A stretch of DNA of 64,000 bases from an uncultured Rhizobium sp. (GCA_945952315.1 CAMFIE010000003.1:124001-188000); one strand, 5' to 3'; positions 45,269 through 54,749 are shown, counted from the stretch's first letter. Numbers and translations are program-made. Notes: generated from the sequence alone by a model not told the origin.

Positions 45269-45345
45269 GAACCGGTAAAGGGTTCTAGCGTTTTTTTCTT
45301 GAGAAGGAAGTAAAAAACGCGTCTCTGCCCAAGAAGTCTGGGCAG
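45269..45345. repeat. Cluster of inverted repeats between the PfkB kinase and AEC transporter genes
   Basis: Three short inverted repeats stand in line: AGAACC/GGTTCT (45269-45286), GCGTTTTTT/AAAAAACGC (45288-45320) and CTGCCCA/TGGGCAG (45325-45345). They lie in the shared upstream region of two divergent genes and could be operators or leader hairpins. No known site is recognised. Confidence 0.4.
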
Positions 45346-45427
45346 GGCAACGAAGCGCTGATAAACCCTGAAGCGCAACCGGCAATCCTGCCACTGCCGA
45401 TCCTTCCGGACTTGCCGAAAGCCTGCC

Positions 45428-46381
45428 ATGTCTGCCGTCCTTCACGATGTCCTGCCCGTCTTTCTGCTGATCCTTGCCGGATGGCTGTCTGTGACGGTGA
45501 AGCTGCTGAAGGTGGAGACCGGTGACGCAATGGGGGAGTTTGTCTTTCGCATCGCTGTGCCTGTGCTTCTGTTTCGTACCATCGCGGGTGCGCAGGCTGG
45601 CGGGGGCACGCCGATAAAGCTCTGGATCGCCTATTTCTCCGGCGTTGCTGTCGCCTGGACCATCGGCCACCTTGCCGCAACCCGGCTGTTTGGCCGCGAC
45701 CGGCGGATCGGCGTGATTGCAGGCGTCTCCTCGGCCTTTGCCAACAATGTCTTCATCGGCCTGCCACTGGTCGAGCGCGTGGTGGGCGAACATGGCATCG
45801 TGGCCGTTTCCGTGTTGTTGGCCGTGCATCTGCCGCTGATGATGATTGCCGGAACCGTGCTGATGGAAGAGGCCGTGCGGCGCGAAACCGGCACGCCCGG
45901 TCGCGGTTTCGTTGCGGTGCTGGGTCAAACCCTCGTCAATCTGGTGCAGAACCCGCTGGTGATTGGTCTGGTAGCCGGAAGTGCATTGAAGTTTTCCGGT
46001 CTTGCCCTGCCACCACTGCTCGACAATCTGACCAAACAGGTTGCAGGCATTGCCGGACCTTTGGCGCTGCTTTCCCTTGGCATGGCGTTGAAAGCCTACG
46101 GGCTTTCCGGCAATCTTGGATTGGCCAGCCTGATCTCCGCCTTCAAGCTGCTGCTGCTGCCGGCCTGTGTGTTCGTGACCTGCCATCTGATCGGCCTTGA
46201 TCCGCAATGGACGGCGGCGATGGTTCTCACGTCCTCCGTTCCGACGGGTGTCAATGCCTGGCTGATAGCCAATCGCTTTGGGGCCGGGCAGGGTCTCGCC
46301 GCCTCCGCGATCAGTCTTTCGACCCTGCTCGGCGTGCTGACCGTCACCTTCTGGGCAGCCTTTGTCGGCAACGGGCAATGA
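45428..46381 (+). CDS. AEC-family transporter (auxin efflux carrier type)
   Basis: A 317-residue inner-membrane protein with about ten hydrophobic helices in two five-helix halves, the layout of the auxin-efflux-carrier family. Features include FVFRIAVPVLLFRTIAGAQ, SSAFANNVFIGLPLVERVVGEHG and the C-terminal LTSSVPTGVNAWLIANRFG. Bacterial members move small organic acids or amino acids, mostly outward; the substrate is unknown. The next gene starts 32 bases later on the same strand. Confidence 0.92.
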   Translation: MSAVLHDVLPVFLLILAGWLSVTVKLLKVETGDAMGEFVFRIAVPVLLFRTIAGAQAGGGTPIKLWIAYFSGVAVAWTIGHLAATRLFGRDRRIGVIAGVSSAFANNVFIGLPLVERVVGEHGIVAVSVLLAVHLPLMMIAGTVLMEEAVRRETGTPGRGFVAVLGQTLVNLVQNPLVIGLVAGSALKFSGLALPPLLDNLTKQVAGIAGPLALLSLGMALKAYGLSGNLGLASLISAFKLLLLPACVFVTCHLIGLDPQWTAAMVLTSSVPTGVNAWLIANRFGAGQGLAASAISLSTLLGVLTVTFWAAFVGNGQ

Positions 46382-46412
46382 GAATTTCGACCAGCAAAAA
46401 GGGAGATCCGCA

Positions 46413-46709
46413 ATGAAAGGCTACTGGATGATCATCGGCACGGCCGTGACCGATGCCGCACTGCAGCAGGAATATGCCACGCTCTGGGCACCGATTGCCG
46501 AAGCCTATGGCGCAAGGGTGATCCGTGGCGAACGGGCCCCGGTAAGACTGGAAGGGCGTGCGGACAGCGAACGGCTTCTGCTCGTCGAATTCCCGTCGCT
46601 TGAAAAGGCCAGAGCCTGTTATGACAGCCCGGAATATCAGGCGGCAAAAGCGGTCGCGCAGCGCGCCTCCACGCGCGACCTGATCCTGTTTGAAGGTGAT
46701 CTCGGCTAA
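46413..46709 (+). CDS. DUF1330 domain protein (second copy)
   Basis: A 98-residue protein with the DUF1330 fold: MKGYWMIIGTAVTDAALQQEYATLWAPI, GRADSERLLLVEFPSLEKARACYDSPEYQAAKAVAQRAS. The start at 46413 is preceded by GGGAGA; the longer frame overlaps the transporter gene. It is 32 bases after the AEC transporter and possibly in one operon. It differs much from the other DUF1330 protein at 11903-12202, so the two are ancient paralogues. No function is established for the family. Confidence 0.87.
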   Translation: MKGYWMIIGTAVTDAALQQEYATLWAPIAEAYGARVIRGERAPVRLEGRADSERLLLVEFPSLEKARACYDSPEYQAAKAVAQRASTRDLILFEGDLG

Positions 46710-46748
46710 CGGCCTGGAGGGAGAAAGATCTCCCTCCAATGCAGGTTC

Positions 46749-47918
46749 TCAAACTTTTACCCAGCTGCCATTTTTCTTCGAAGACGCGATGCAGGCCTCT
46801 ACGAAGGCAACGCCCTTCACACCATCCTCCACGGTCGGGTAGATCACGCTGGGGTCACACGCCTCGCCTCTGCGGCGGGCCTGAATTGCCCGGGCCGCTT
46901 CCGAATAGATGGTGGCAAAACCTTCGAGATAGCCCTCCGGATGTCCGCCCGGTATGCGGCTCACGCGATTGGCGGCAGCATTTGCCCCGGCGCCTGCCCG
47001 CGTCAAGAGCTGGCGCGGTTTGCCAAGCTCTGTAAACCAGAGATAATTCGGGTCCGCCTGCACCCATTCGATGCCGCCCTTGGTGCCATAAACGCGCAGG
47101 CGCAGGCCGTTCTCATGACCGGTCGCGACCTGGCTGCACCAGAGCATGCCCTTGGCACCACCGCGGAAACGCAGCATCACATGCGCATTGTCGTCCAGCC
47201 TGCGACCCGGCACGAAGGTGTGCACATCGGCCGCCAGCTCTTCAAGCTCCAGCCCGGTGACGAAAGAGGCAAGATTATAGGCATGTGTGCCAATATCCCC
47301 CGTTGAGCCACCGGCGCCCGACTGCTTCGGATCGGTGCGCCAGGCGGCCTGCTTCTGGCCGGCCTGTTCGATCGGCTCGGCAAGCCAGTCCTGAGGATAC
47401 TCGACCTGAACGATCCGGAGCTCGCCAAGATCACCATTCTTCACCATTTCGCGGGCCTGCCGCACCATGGGATAGCCGGTGTAATTATGGGTGAGGATGA
47501 AGAGCGCGTCCGATTCCTGCGCCACCTTCATCAGCTTCCTGGCATCGGAAAGATTTGAGGTCAGCGGCTTGTCACAAATCACATGAATGCCGCGTTTCAG
47601 AAACTCCCGCGCGGCGGGATAGTGCATATGGTTGGGCGTGACGATGGCGACAGCCTCGATGCCATTCTTCAGCCGCGCCTCGCGGATCGCCATGGATTTG
47701 AAGTCGTCATAGGTGCGGGCCGGATCAAGACCAAGCTCAAGGCCCGACTGGCGTGCCTTTTCCGGCGTTGAGGACAAGGCACCGGCCACCAGCTCGTAAT
47801 GATCATCAATGCGGGCTGCAATACGATGCACGGCGCCGATGAAGGCACCGGAGCCACCGCCGACCATGCCGAGCCGAATACGCGCCTCCCGCTTTTCCGT
47901 GCTGCCTTCGATTGCCAT
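46749..47918 (-). CDS. Gfo/Idh/MocA-family oxidoreductase
   Basis: A 389-residue NAD(P)-dependent dehydrogenase. The Rossmann motif LGMVGGGSGAFIGAVHRIAAR is near residues 15-35, VTPNHMHYPAAREFLKRGIHVICDKPLTSN carries the conserved EKP-like CDKP signature, and GSTGDIGTHAYNLASFVTG contains the catalytic Asp/His region. Such enzymes oxidise sugars or inositol-like compounds. The ATG at 47918 has GGAGGAG just upstream; the longer frame to 47933 is not needed. It stands alone, so its substrate cannot be told from context. Confidence 0.92.
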   Translation of the reverse strand: MAIEGSTEKREARIRLGMVGGGSGAFIGAVHRIAARIDDHYELVAGALSSTPEKARQSGLELGLDPARTYDDFKSMAIREARLKNGIEAVAIVTPNHMHYPAAREFLKRGIHVICDKPLTSNLSDARKLMKVAQESDALFILTHNYTGYPMVRQAREMVKNGDLGELRIVQVEYPQDWLAEPIEQAGQKQAAWRTDPKQSGAGGSTGDIGTHAYNLASFVTGLELEELAADVHTFVPGRRLDDNAHVMLRFRGGAKGMLWCSQVATGHENGLRLRVYGTKGGIEWVQADPNYLWFTELGKPRQLLTRAGAGANAAANRVSRIPGGHPEGYLEGFATIYSEAARAIQARRRGEACDPSVIYPTVEDGVKGVAFVEACIASSKKNGSWVKV

Positions 47919-48072
47919 GCCACTCCTCCTCACATTCCCTGGTGAACCGGACTGCGCTGATTTAAATCGTTTCGCATTCCGAAATCAATCGGGAAACCGC
48001 CCTCTCCCCTGTTCCGTTGCAAGCAGCCACGAGGCACTGGAAAGCAGCGACAAAGCCGCTATCTTGCCTGAC

Positions 48073-49080
48073 ATGAAACCCGATGCGCTCCTTTACCCTG
48101 CACCGGCGGGCCTCTATTGCCCGGCAGGCGATTTCTATGTTGATCCCGTCGAGCCGGTTGCCCGGGCGCTGATCACGCATGGCCATTCCGACCATGCCCG
48201 CGCCGGACATGGTGCCGTGCTCGCAAGCCGCGAGACGCTGGATATCATGCGTATCCGGATGGGGGAGGATTTCTGCGCAGAGGCGCAGGTGGCAATCCCC
48301 GGGGAGCCCGTCTCGATCCGGGGCGTCACCGTTTCCTTCCATCCCGCAGGCCATGTGCTGGGCTCCTGCCAGATCCGCATCGAACACAAGGGTTGCCAAA
48401 TCGTCGTTTCGGGCGATTACAAGCGTGGCATAGACCCCACTGCGGCCCCTTTCGAGCCGGTCGCCTGCGATGTCTTCATCACCGAGGCCACCTTTGGCCT
48501 GCCGGTATTCCGCCATCCGGATCCGCTGCTGGAAACGGCGAAGCTCCTTTCCTCGCTGCGCCAGTTTGATCAGCGCACCCACTTTGTCGGCGCCTATGCG
48601 CTGGGCAAGGCACAGCGGGTGATCTCGCTCCTGCGAAGAGGCGGCTATGACGAGCCGATCTATCTGCATGGCGCAATGACCAGACTTTGCGATTATTATC
48701 AGGCCGAGGGTATCGATCTTGGGCCATTGCGCGCGGTTGCCGATGAGCCGGCCGCGGATTTTTGCGGTCGCGTGGTGATCGGCCCGCCATCGGCATTCGG
48801 TGGCACCTGGATGCGGCGCTTTGCCGATCCCTTGCCTGCCTTTGCCTCGGGATGGATGATGGTTCGCCAGCGTGCCCGACAAAGGGGCGTTGAATTGCCA
48901 CTGGTGATTTCCGATCATTGTGACTGGCAGGAACTGACCGAGACAATCCGCGAGCTTTCCCCGGCTGAAGTCTGGGTGACGCATGGGCGTGAGGAAGCCT
49001 TGGTTCGCTGGTGCGGATTGAACGGCATTGCGGCACGTCCCCTCCATCTCATCGGTTACGAGGACGAGGGGGACGCATGA
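48073..49080 (+). CDS. Ligase-associated DNA exonuclease (metallo-beta-lactamase fold)
   Basis: A 335-residue nuclease of the beta-CASP/metallo-beta-lactamase group (SNM1-like). The zinc motif ITHGHSDHARAGHG is at about 36-49, FHPAGHVLGSCQIRIE and VVSGDYKRGIDPTAAPFE follow, and the C-terminal region ends VWVTHGREEALVRWC. In several bacteria such enzymes are encoded beside an ATP-dependent DNA ligase and a Lhr-like helicase and act in DNA end repair. Its stop overlaps the ligase ATG (ATGA), so the pair is co-translated. No ligase-associated helicase gene is nearby. Confidence 0.92.
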   Translation: MKPDALLYPAPAGLYCPAGDFYVDPVEPVARALITHGHSDHARAGHGAVLASRETLDIMRIRMGEDFCAEAQVAIPGEPVSIRGVTVSFHPAGHVLGSCQIRIEHKGCQIVVSGDYKRGIDPTAAPFEPVACDVFITEATFGLPVFRHPDPLLETAKLLSSLRQFDQRTHFVGAYALGKAQRVISLLRRGGYDEPIYLHGAMTRLCDYYQAEGIDLGPLRAVADEPAADFCGRVVIGPPSAFGGTWMRRFADPLPAFASGWMMVRQRARQRGVELPLVISDHCDWQELTETIRELSPAEVWVTHGREEALVRWCGLNGIAARPLHLIGYEDEGDA

Positions 49081-50693
49081 AGGCCTTTTCAACCCTTCTC
49101 GACCGTCTGGTGCTGACCCCGGGCCGCAATGCAAAACGGCAGTTGCTCGCAGACTATTTTCGCGCCACGCCCGATCCGGACCGGGGCTATGCGCTCGCCG
49201 CCATTGCCGGCACGCTCGATGTTTTGCATGTCAAGCCAAAGCTTCTGCGCGAACTGGTGATGGAACGCATCGATGCGGAGCTCTTCCGCTATTCCTACGA
49301 CTATGTGGGCGATCTTGCCGAAACCATCGCCCTGATCTGGGATCATGATGGCGTACCGGAAGAGGCGGCGTTTGATGCCGGGCTTCGCCTCGGCGCAGTG
49401 GTAGAGGCATTGAATGGAGCGGGCAAGCTTCAGGTGCGGCCGCTCGTGCGCTCCCTTCTGAACCGGCTCGATGCATCCGGGCGCTATGCCTTCATCAAAC
49501 TTGCAACCGGCGGCCTGCGGATGGGGATTTCCGCAAAGCTCGCGATGCAGGCACTCGCCGATCTCGGGACGCAGGATGCGGGCGAGATCGAGGCCCTCTG
49601 GCATGGGCTCGCCCCTCCCTATGAAAGCCTGTTTGCCTGGATCGAAGGCCGGGCCGGGCCGCCGGAAATGTCGGCGCCTGTGATCTTTCATCCCGTAATG
49701 CTGGCAAATCCCGTCGAGCCCGGCGATCTCGAGACACTTACACCCTCCCTTTATGCGGCAGAATGGAAATGGGACGGGATTCGCATTCAGATCACACGCC
49801 GCAAGGAAACGGTGCGCCTCTTTTCCCGAAGTGGTGAGGATATTTCGGGGAGTTTTCCCGATCTCATCGACGCCATTCCGTTCGAGGGTACCATTGATGG
49901 CGAATTGCTGGTCGGCAGCCGGAATGAGCAAGGCCGGCTTTCGGCGCGGCCCTTTTCGGACCTCCAGCAAAGGCTCAACCGCAAATCGGTCTCGGGCAAG
50001 GTAATCGAGGAATTTCCGGTCTTTGTGCGCGCCTATGATCTTCTCTTTCAGGGAGAGCAGGATGTGCGGCCAATGCCGTTCGAAGCCCGTCGCGCGCGGC
50101 TGGCAGAGCTGATTTCTGCAGCCGGAAATGCGCCATTCGATCTTTCGCCGCTGGTTGATTTCGCAAGCTTCGAAGCGCTCGACCGCCTACGTCTTTCCCC
50201 GCCGGATCCGGTCATCGAAGGGGTGATGCTGAAGCGACGCGACAGCGTCTATCAGGCAGGCCGTATGAAAGGTCCCTGGTTCAAGTGGAAGCGGGATCCG
50301 CATGTCATCGATGCGGTGCTGATTTATGCCCAGCGCGGCCATGGCAAACGTTCGAGCTATTATTCGGATTTCACCTTCGGTGTCTGGGCGCAAGGGCCGG
50401 AGTGTGACCAGCTGGTGCCTGTGGGCAAGGCCTATTTCGGCTTTACAGACGAGGAACTGCTGCTGCTTGACCGGTTTGTGCGCAACAATACCGTGGACCG
50501 GTTCGGTCCGGTGCGCGTTCTGAAAGCAACGAAAAGCGAGGGTTTTGTCGTTGAGGTGGCCTTTGAAGGGCTTAATCGCTCGAACCGGCATAAATCCGGC
50601 GTCGCCATGCGCTTTCCCCGGATTTCACGGTTGCGGCAGGACAAGAAACCGGAAGATGCGGACAGGCTTGACCAGCTGAAAGCCATGCTCTGA
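49077..50693 (+). CDS. ATP-dependent DNA ligase
   Basis: A 538-residue nucleotidyltransferase that seals DNA nicks. The N-terminal 200 residues are helical and DNA-binding; the adenylation motif I is EWKWDGIRIQ, with the AMP-accepting Lys231. Motifs IFHPVMLANPVEPG upstream, TIDGELLV (motif III/IIIa region), EGVMLKRRDS (motif IV) and WFKWKRDP (motif V) follow, and a C-terminal OB domain ends the protein. It overlaps the exonuclease gene by 4 bases. Unlike LigD it has no polymerase or nuclease domain. Confidence 0.94.
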   Translation: MKAFSTLLDRLVLTPGRNAKRQLLADYFRATPDPDRGYALAAIAGTLDVLHVKPKLLRELVMERIDAELFRYSYDYVGDLAETIALIWDHDGVPEEAAFDAGLRLGAVVEALNGAGKLQVRPLVRSLLNRLDASGRYAFIKLATGGLRMGISAKLAMQALADLGTQDAGEIEALWHGLAPPYESLFAWIEGRAGPPEMSAPVIFHPVMLANPVEPGDLETLTPSLYAAEWKWDGIRIQITRRKETVRLFSRSGEDISGSFPDLIDAIPFEGTIDGELLVGSRNEQGRLSARPFSDLQQRLNRKSVSGKVIEEFPVFVRAYDLLFQGEQDVRPMPFEARRARLAELISAAGNAPFDLSPLVDFASFEALDRLRLSPPDPVIEGVMLKRRDSVYQAGRMKGPWFKWKRDPHVIDAVLIYAQRGHGKRSSYYSDFTFGVWAQGPECDQLVPVGKAYFGFTDEELLLLDRFVRNNTVDRFGPVRVLKATKSEGFVVEVAFEGLNRSNRHKSGVAMRFPRISRLRQDKKPEDADRLDQLKAML

Positions 50694-50742
50694 AAAAGCG
50701 GTCCAGAGCACGGCTTTTCGCCGATTGGCCGGGAAGGGACGA

Positions 50743-51516
50743 TCAGCGATGCTTGAATTCGGCGGGACGCTTTTCGACAAAGGCGGCCATGCCTTCCTTT
50801 TGGTCGTCCAGCGCAAACATTGCATGAAACACCCTGCGCTCATGCCGCAGCCCTTCGGCAAGGCTGAGCTGATCGGCACGATTGACCGCTTCCTTGACCA
50901 TCATTGCGGCGGGAAGCGACATGGAGGCAATGGTGTCAGCAGTGCGGATCGCATCCTCGAGCAGTTCCGAGGCGGGCAGGATACGGGACACGAGGCCTGC
51001 CCGTTCGGCTTCGTCCGCATCCATCATCCGTCCCGTCAGGCACATTTCCATCGCCTTCGATCGGCCGATCAGCCGCGTCAGACGCTGGCTCCCGCCCATA
51101 CCGGGCATCACACCGAGCTTGATTTCCGGCTGGCCGAACTTGGCCGTATCGGCTGCGAGGATGAAATCGCACATCATCGCCAGCTCGCATCCGCCCCCGA
51201 GGGCATAGCCGGATACGGCAGCGATCACCGGCTTTCGCACCGCGAGCATGCGGTCCCAGGCGGAAAACCAGTCGTTGGAATACATCTCGATATAGCTGGC
51301 CGACTGCATTTCCTTGATATCGGCCCCGGCGGCGAAGGCTTTTTCCGAACCGGTGATGACGATGCAGCCGATGTCCTGATCGCTGTCGAAACGGGCGAGC
51401 GCATCCAGCAGTTCACCGGTGAGCTGCCGGTTGATGGCGTTCAGCGCCTTTGGGCGATTGAGCGTGATCAGACCGACACGGCCACGGGTCTCGGTCAGGA
51501 TCGTTTCATAGGTCAT
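50743..51516 (-). CDS. Enoyl-CoA hydratase
   Basis: A 257-residue crotonase-fold hydratase adding water to an enoyl-CoA. The oxyanion loop [11 protein letters not shown] and the two catalytic glutamate regions [16 protein letters not shown] and [21 protein letters not shown] are intact. In this operon it would hydrate methacrylyl-CoA to 3-hydroxyisobutyryl-CoA, the second step of valine breakdown after isobutyryl-CoA dehydrogenase. It is the last of four co-directed genes, 12 bases after mmsB. The general short-chain enoyl-CoA hydratase role is an alternative. Confidence 0.93.
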   Translation of the reverse strand: MTYETILTETRGRVGLITLNRPKALNAINRQLTGELLDALARFDSDQDIGCIVITGSEKAFAAGADIKEMQSASYIEMYSNDWFSAWDRMLAVRKPVIAAVSGYALGGGCELAMMCDFILAADTAKFGQPEIKLGVMPGMGGSQRLTRLIGRSKAMEMCLTGRMMDADEAERAGLVSRILPASELLEDAIRTADTIASMSLPAAMMVKEAVNRADQLSLAEGLRHERRVFHAMFALDDQKEGMAAFVEKRPAEFKHR

Positions 51517-51528
51517 GGCGCTTGCTCC

Positions 51529-52416
51529 TCAGGCCGAACGTTCACGGATGAGATGGATAATGGCGGAGAAATCCGCACCCCCGTGCCCATCCTTGTCAAG
51601 GCTTTCATAAAGGGCTGTGGCATGCGCGCCAAGCGGTGTTTCAGCACCGGCCGCCTTTGCTGCCTCCTGCGACAACTTCAGATCCTTGAGCATCAGTGCG
51701 GCCGCGAAGCCCGGCTTGTAGTCCCGGTTGGCGGGCGAGGCCGGGACCGGACCAGGCACCGGACAATAGCTTGTGAGGGACCAGCACTGACCGGACGAGG
51801 TGGAGGCGACATCAAACAGCGACTGATGGGAAAGACCCAATTTTTCCGCAAGCACAAAGGCTTCACAGACGGCGGTCATGGAAATGCCAAGGATCATGTT
51901 GTTGCAGATCTTGGCCGCCTGACCGGCACCTGCATCACCGCAATGCACGATCTTCTTGCCCATTGCGGCAAGCACCGGTTCGGCCCGGTTGAAGGCTTCC
52001 CCCGATCCGCCCACCATGAAGGTGAGCGTCGCCGCCTGCGCACCACCCGTACCACCCGAAACCGGAGCATCGACGGCCAAAAGGCCGTTGCCCGACGCGA
52101 GCGCGTGCGCCTTTCGGGCGCTATCGACATCGATGGTGGAACAATCGATCAGCAATGTTCCCGGCGCGATCGTGCCCATCAACCCTTCCCAGACCGAGAG
52201 CACATGACGACCGGCAGGCAGCATGGTCACGACGATTTCCGCTCCCGATGCAGCATCGGCTGCACTTTCGCACAGCGTGACACCATTTGCGGCAGCTTCA
52301 GCCCGGCTGGTCTCCGAAAGATCGAAGCCGCGCACGGCAAAACCGGCTTTTACCAGATTGGCGGCCATCGGCCCGCCCATATTGCCAAGCCCGATAAAGG
52401 CGATTGTGGTGCTCAT
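51529..52416 (-). CDS. mmsB: 3-hydroxyisobutyrate dehydrogenase
   Basis: A 295-residue NAD-dependent enzyme oxidising 3-hydroxyisobutyrate to methylmalonate semialdehyde. The motif IAFIGLGNMGGPMAANLVKAGF opens the protein, DAPVSGGTGGAQAATLTFMVGG is the substrate-binding DAPVSGG signature, and GAGQAAKICNNMI carries the catalytic lysine (about 171). It lies 20 bases after the 3-hydroxyisobutyryl-CoA hydrolase gene and before the enoyl-CoA hydratase. The next enzyme of the route, methylmalonate-semialdehyde dehydrogenase (MmsA), is not in this window. Confidence 0.96.
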   Translation of the reverse strand: MSTTIAFIGLGNMGGPMAANLVKAGFAVRGFDLSETSRAEAAANGVTLCESAADAASGAEIVVTMLPAGRHVLSVWEGLMGTIAPGTLLIDCSTIDVDSARKAHALASGNGLLAVDAPVSGGTGGAQAATLTFMVGGSGEAFNRAEPVLAAMGKKIVHCGDAGAGQAAKICNNMILGISMTAVCEAFVLAEKLGLSHQSLFDVASTSSGQCWSLTSYCPVPGPVPASPANRDYKPGFAAALMLKDLKLSQEAAKAAGAETPLGAHATALYESLDKDGHGGADFSAIIHLIRERSA

Positions 52417-52436
52417 GGGTAATCCTTCCTGTCTTT

Positions 52437-53486
52437 TCAGGCAAAGAGCGGGCGATGCCGCACTGTGAAATAGGTCTCGACCAGATCGGGGCTGACTTCT
52501 GCCACCGTGCCCGGTTGCCAGCGCGGATTGCGGTCCTTGTCGATGATTGCCGCACGCACGCCCTCATAGAAATCATGCCCGGCAATCATGCCGCCCGTCA
52601 CCCGGAATTCCCGTTCCAGACAGGTGCGAAGATCCGGCGCATTGCGGCCCATCCGGTAAAGGGCGAGTGTGACCTTGAGGCTGACCGGCGATTTTGCCGC
52701 AAGCAGCGCAAGCGTTTCTGCCGCAAAGGGATCGCTCTCCCGGGACAGGGCGGCAAGGATGCCTTCCACCGTTTCCTGCGAGAAGGCGCGGTCGATCAGC
52801 GCCAGCCTTTCCGGCGGCAGGGCAAGCGAGGTATTCTGCGCAAGGCTCTCGACCAGAGCCGTAACGTCGCGATGGCCCGCATCCCGCGGCAAGACCGCAA
52901 GCGCCTCGATCAGATCCTCGATTGCTCCTTCCGGAACGAAATAGTCACCGATACCGGCATGTATGGTTTCAGCCGGCCCGCAGTTCACACCTGTCATTGC
53001 AAGATAGGTCCCGAAATGGCCGGGCTTGCGGGTGAGCAGCCAGGAGGCGCCGACATCCGGGAAAAAGCCGATCCCGACTTCAGGCATGGCAAAACGGGTC
53101 CGCTCGATCACGATCCTATGGCTCGCATGGCCAGCAAGGCCGACGCCACCGCCCATGGTAATGCCGTTCATTACGGCAAGCACCGGTTTTCCGAAACGGC
53201 TTAGGCGCTCGTCCAGACAATATTCCTCCCGCCAGAAGGTTTCCGGCAGGTCCTCGCCTGCCCGGCCTGCATCATAAAGCGCGCGAATGTCGCCGCCTGC
53301 GCAAAAGGCCCGCTCACCTTCGCCGATCATCAACACGGCACGGATGGTCGCGTCCCGCTCGACGTCATCAAGCACGGTTTCCAGGAGACGCACCATGTTC
53401 AGCGAAAGGCTGTTCAAGACCTGCGGCCGGTTCAGGCGGATGAGCAGCAGGCTGCCCTGCTGTTCGATCAAAAGCTCGTCCTGCAT
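52437..53486 (-). CDS. 3-hydroxyisobutyryl-CoA hydrolase
   Basis: A 349-residue crotonase-superfamily thioesterase, longer than hydratases and matching the HIBCH group. Features: LLLIRLNRPQVLNSLSLNMVRLLETVLD, the oxyanion loop GGDIRALYDAGRAGEDLPETFWREEY, GITMGGGVGLAGHASHRI and PEVGIGFFPDVGASWLLTR. It releases 3-hydroxyisobutyrate for mmsB. The ATG at 53486 has GAGGAGAG upstream. It starts 10 bases after the acyl-CoA dehydrogenase stop, in the valine operon. Confidence 0.93.
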   Translation of the reverse strand: MQDELLIEQQGSLLLIRLNRPQVLNSLSLNMVRLLETVLDDVERDATIRAVLMIGEGERAFCAGGDIRALYDAGRAGEDLPETFWREEYCLDERLSRFGKPVLAVMNGITMGGGVGLAGHASHRIVIERTRFAMPEVGIGFFPDVGASWLLTRKPGHFGTYLAMTGVNCGPAETIHAGIGDYFVPEGAIEDLIEALAVLPRDAGHRDVTALVESLAQNTSLALPPERLALIDRAFSQETVEGILAALSRESDPFAAETLALLAAKSPVSLKVTLALYRMGRNAPDLRTCLEREFRVTGGMIAGHDFYEGVRAAIIDKDRNPRWQPGTVAEVSPDLVETYFTVRHRPLFA

Positions 53487-53496
53487 TGGTCTCTCC

Positions 53497-54639
53497 TCAG
53501 CCTCGAGCGACAATCGAGCGGGCAATGATCAGCCGCATGATCTCGTTGGTGCCTTCCAGAATCTGGTGCACCCGCAGATCACGCACGATCTTTTCGAGGC
53601 CATAATCGGCAAGATAGCCATAGCCACCCAGCATCTGGAGCGCATTGTTTGCCACATCGAAGGCCCGGTCCGTGACATGGCGCTTGGCCATCGCACAGAG
53701 TTTGGTTGCCTCCGGATCGCGCCGGTCGAGTGCATCGGCAGCGCGAAGGAGGAAGGTACGCGATACTTCCAGATCGGTTTCCATATCCGCCAGGCGGAAC
53801 TGCAATGCCTGAAACTCAACGATCGCCGCACCGAAGGCCCGCCGCTCACGCATATAGGCAAGCGCCTTCTCAAAGGCACTGGCTGCCCCGCCGAGTGCCG
53901 CGGCGGCGATATTCAGCCGCCCGCCATCAAGACCGGACATGGCGATGCGGAACCCCTCGCCTTCCTCGCCGAGCCGGTTTTCGACCGGGATCCGGAGATT
54001 GTCGAGGATCACCGCGCGGGTCGGCTGGGCATTCCAGCCCATCTTGCGCTCGTTGACCCCGAAGGAGAGGCCGGGCGTGCCGTCTTCCACCAGAAAGGCG
54101 GAGATTCCCTTCGGCCCATCCGCTCCGGTGCGCGCCATGATCAGATAAAGACCGGCAGCCCCTGCGCCGGAAATGAACTGCTTCTGACCCGAAAGCACGT
54201 AATCATCGCCATCTCTGACGGCGCGTGTCTTCAGCGCCGCCGCATCCGATCCGGAGCCCGGTTCTGTCAGGCAATAGCTCGACAACACGTCCATCGAGAG
54301 CAGCGATGGCAGAAAGCGGGCCTTCTGCGCGGCGCTGCCGAAACGGTCGATCATGCCGGCGACCATGTTGTGAATGGAAATATAGGCGGCAATCGAGGGG
54401 CAACCGCGCGCAAGCGCCTCGATGATCAGAACCGTATCAAGCCGGGTCAGGCCGGTTCCCCCCTGTTCTTCGCTGACATAGATGCCGCCCATGCCGAGGG
54501 TTGCGGCCCTTTTCAGCACATCGCGGGGGAAGTGCTTTGTTTCGTCCCATTCCAGGGCGTGTGGCGCCAGCTCCTCCGCTGCGAAATCGCCGGCCATGGC
54601 GACGATCGCCTGCTGTTCCTCGCTCAGGTTGAAATCCAT
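53497..54639 (-). CDS. Acyl-CoA dehydrogenase, probable isobutyryl-CoA dehydrogenase
   Basis: A 380-residue FAD enzyme of the acyl-CoA dehydrogenase family. Start MDFNLSEEQQAIVAMAGDFAAEEL after AAGGAGGAACG; YCLTEPGSGSDAAAL is the FAD-binding loop, QMLGGYGYLADYGLEKIVRDLRVHQILEGTNEIMRLIIA contains the catalytic Glu region at the C-terminus. It would oxidise isobutyryl-CoA to methacrylyl-CoA as first step of the four-gene valine operon. The exact acyl substrate is inferred from context. The longer frame to 54786 runs over the promoter and into the divergent LysR gene. Confidence 0.93.
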   Translation of the reverse strand: MDFNLSEEQQAIVAMAGDFAAEELAPHALEWDETKHFPRDVLKRAATLGMGGIYVSEEQGGTGLTRLDTVLIIEALARGCPSIAAYISIHNMVAGMIDRFGSAAQKARFLPSLLSMDVLSSYCLTEPGSGSDAAALKTRAVRDGDDYVLSGQKQFISGAGAAGLYLIMARTGADGPKGISAFLVEDGTPGLSFGVNERKMGWNAQPTRAVILDNLRIPVENRLGEEGEGFRIAMSGLDGGRLNIAAAALGGAASAFEKALAYMRERRAFGAAIVEFQALQFRLADMETDLEVSRTFLLRAADALDRRDPEATKLCAMAKRHVTDRAFDVANNALQMLGGYGYLADYGLEKIVRDLRVHQILEGTNEIMRLIIARSIVARG

Positions 54640-54689
54640 CGTTCCTCCTTGCTCGGCATCACACCGGGCCCATCCTCTTCGTCCTGCAT

Positions 54690-54705
54690 TGCATAAATTT
54701 CTGCA
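54690..54705. promoter_or_regulatory. Candidate LysR-type operator between the valine operon and its LysR gene
   Basis: TGCATAAATTTCTGCA has TGCA at both ends (54690-54693 and 54702-54705) and another TGCA just before it. It lies midway in the 110-base gap of divergent genes, where a LysR-type protein normally binds. It is not a strict T-N11-A site, so this is tentative. Confidence 0.3.
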
Positions 54706-54749
54706 CCGATATACGGGTAATTTAGCCCATCTATTGTGCAGGAATTCCC

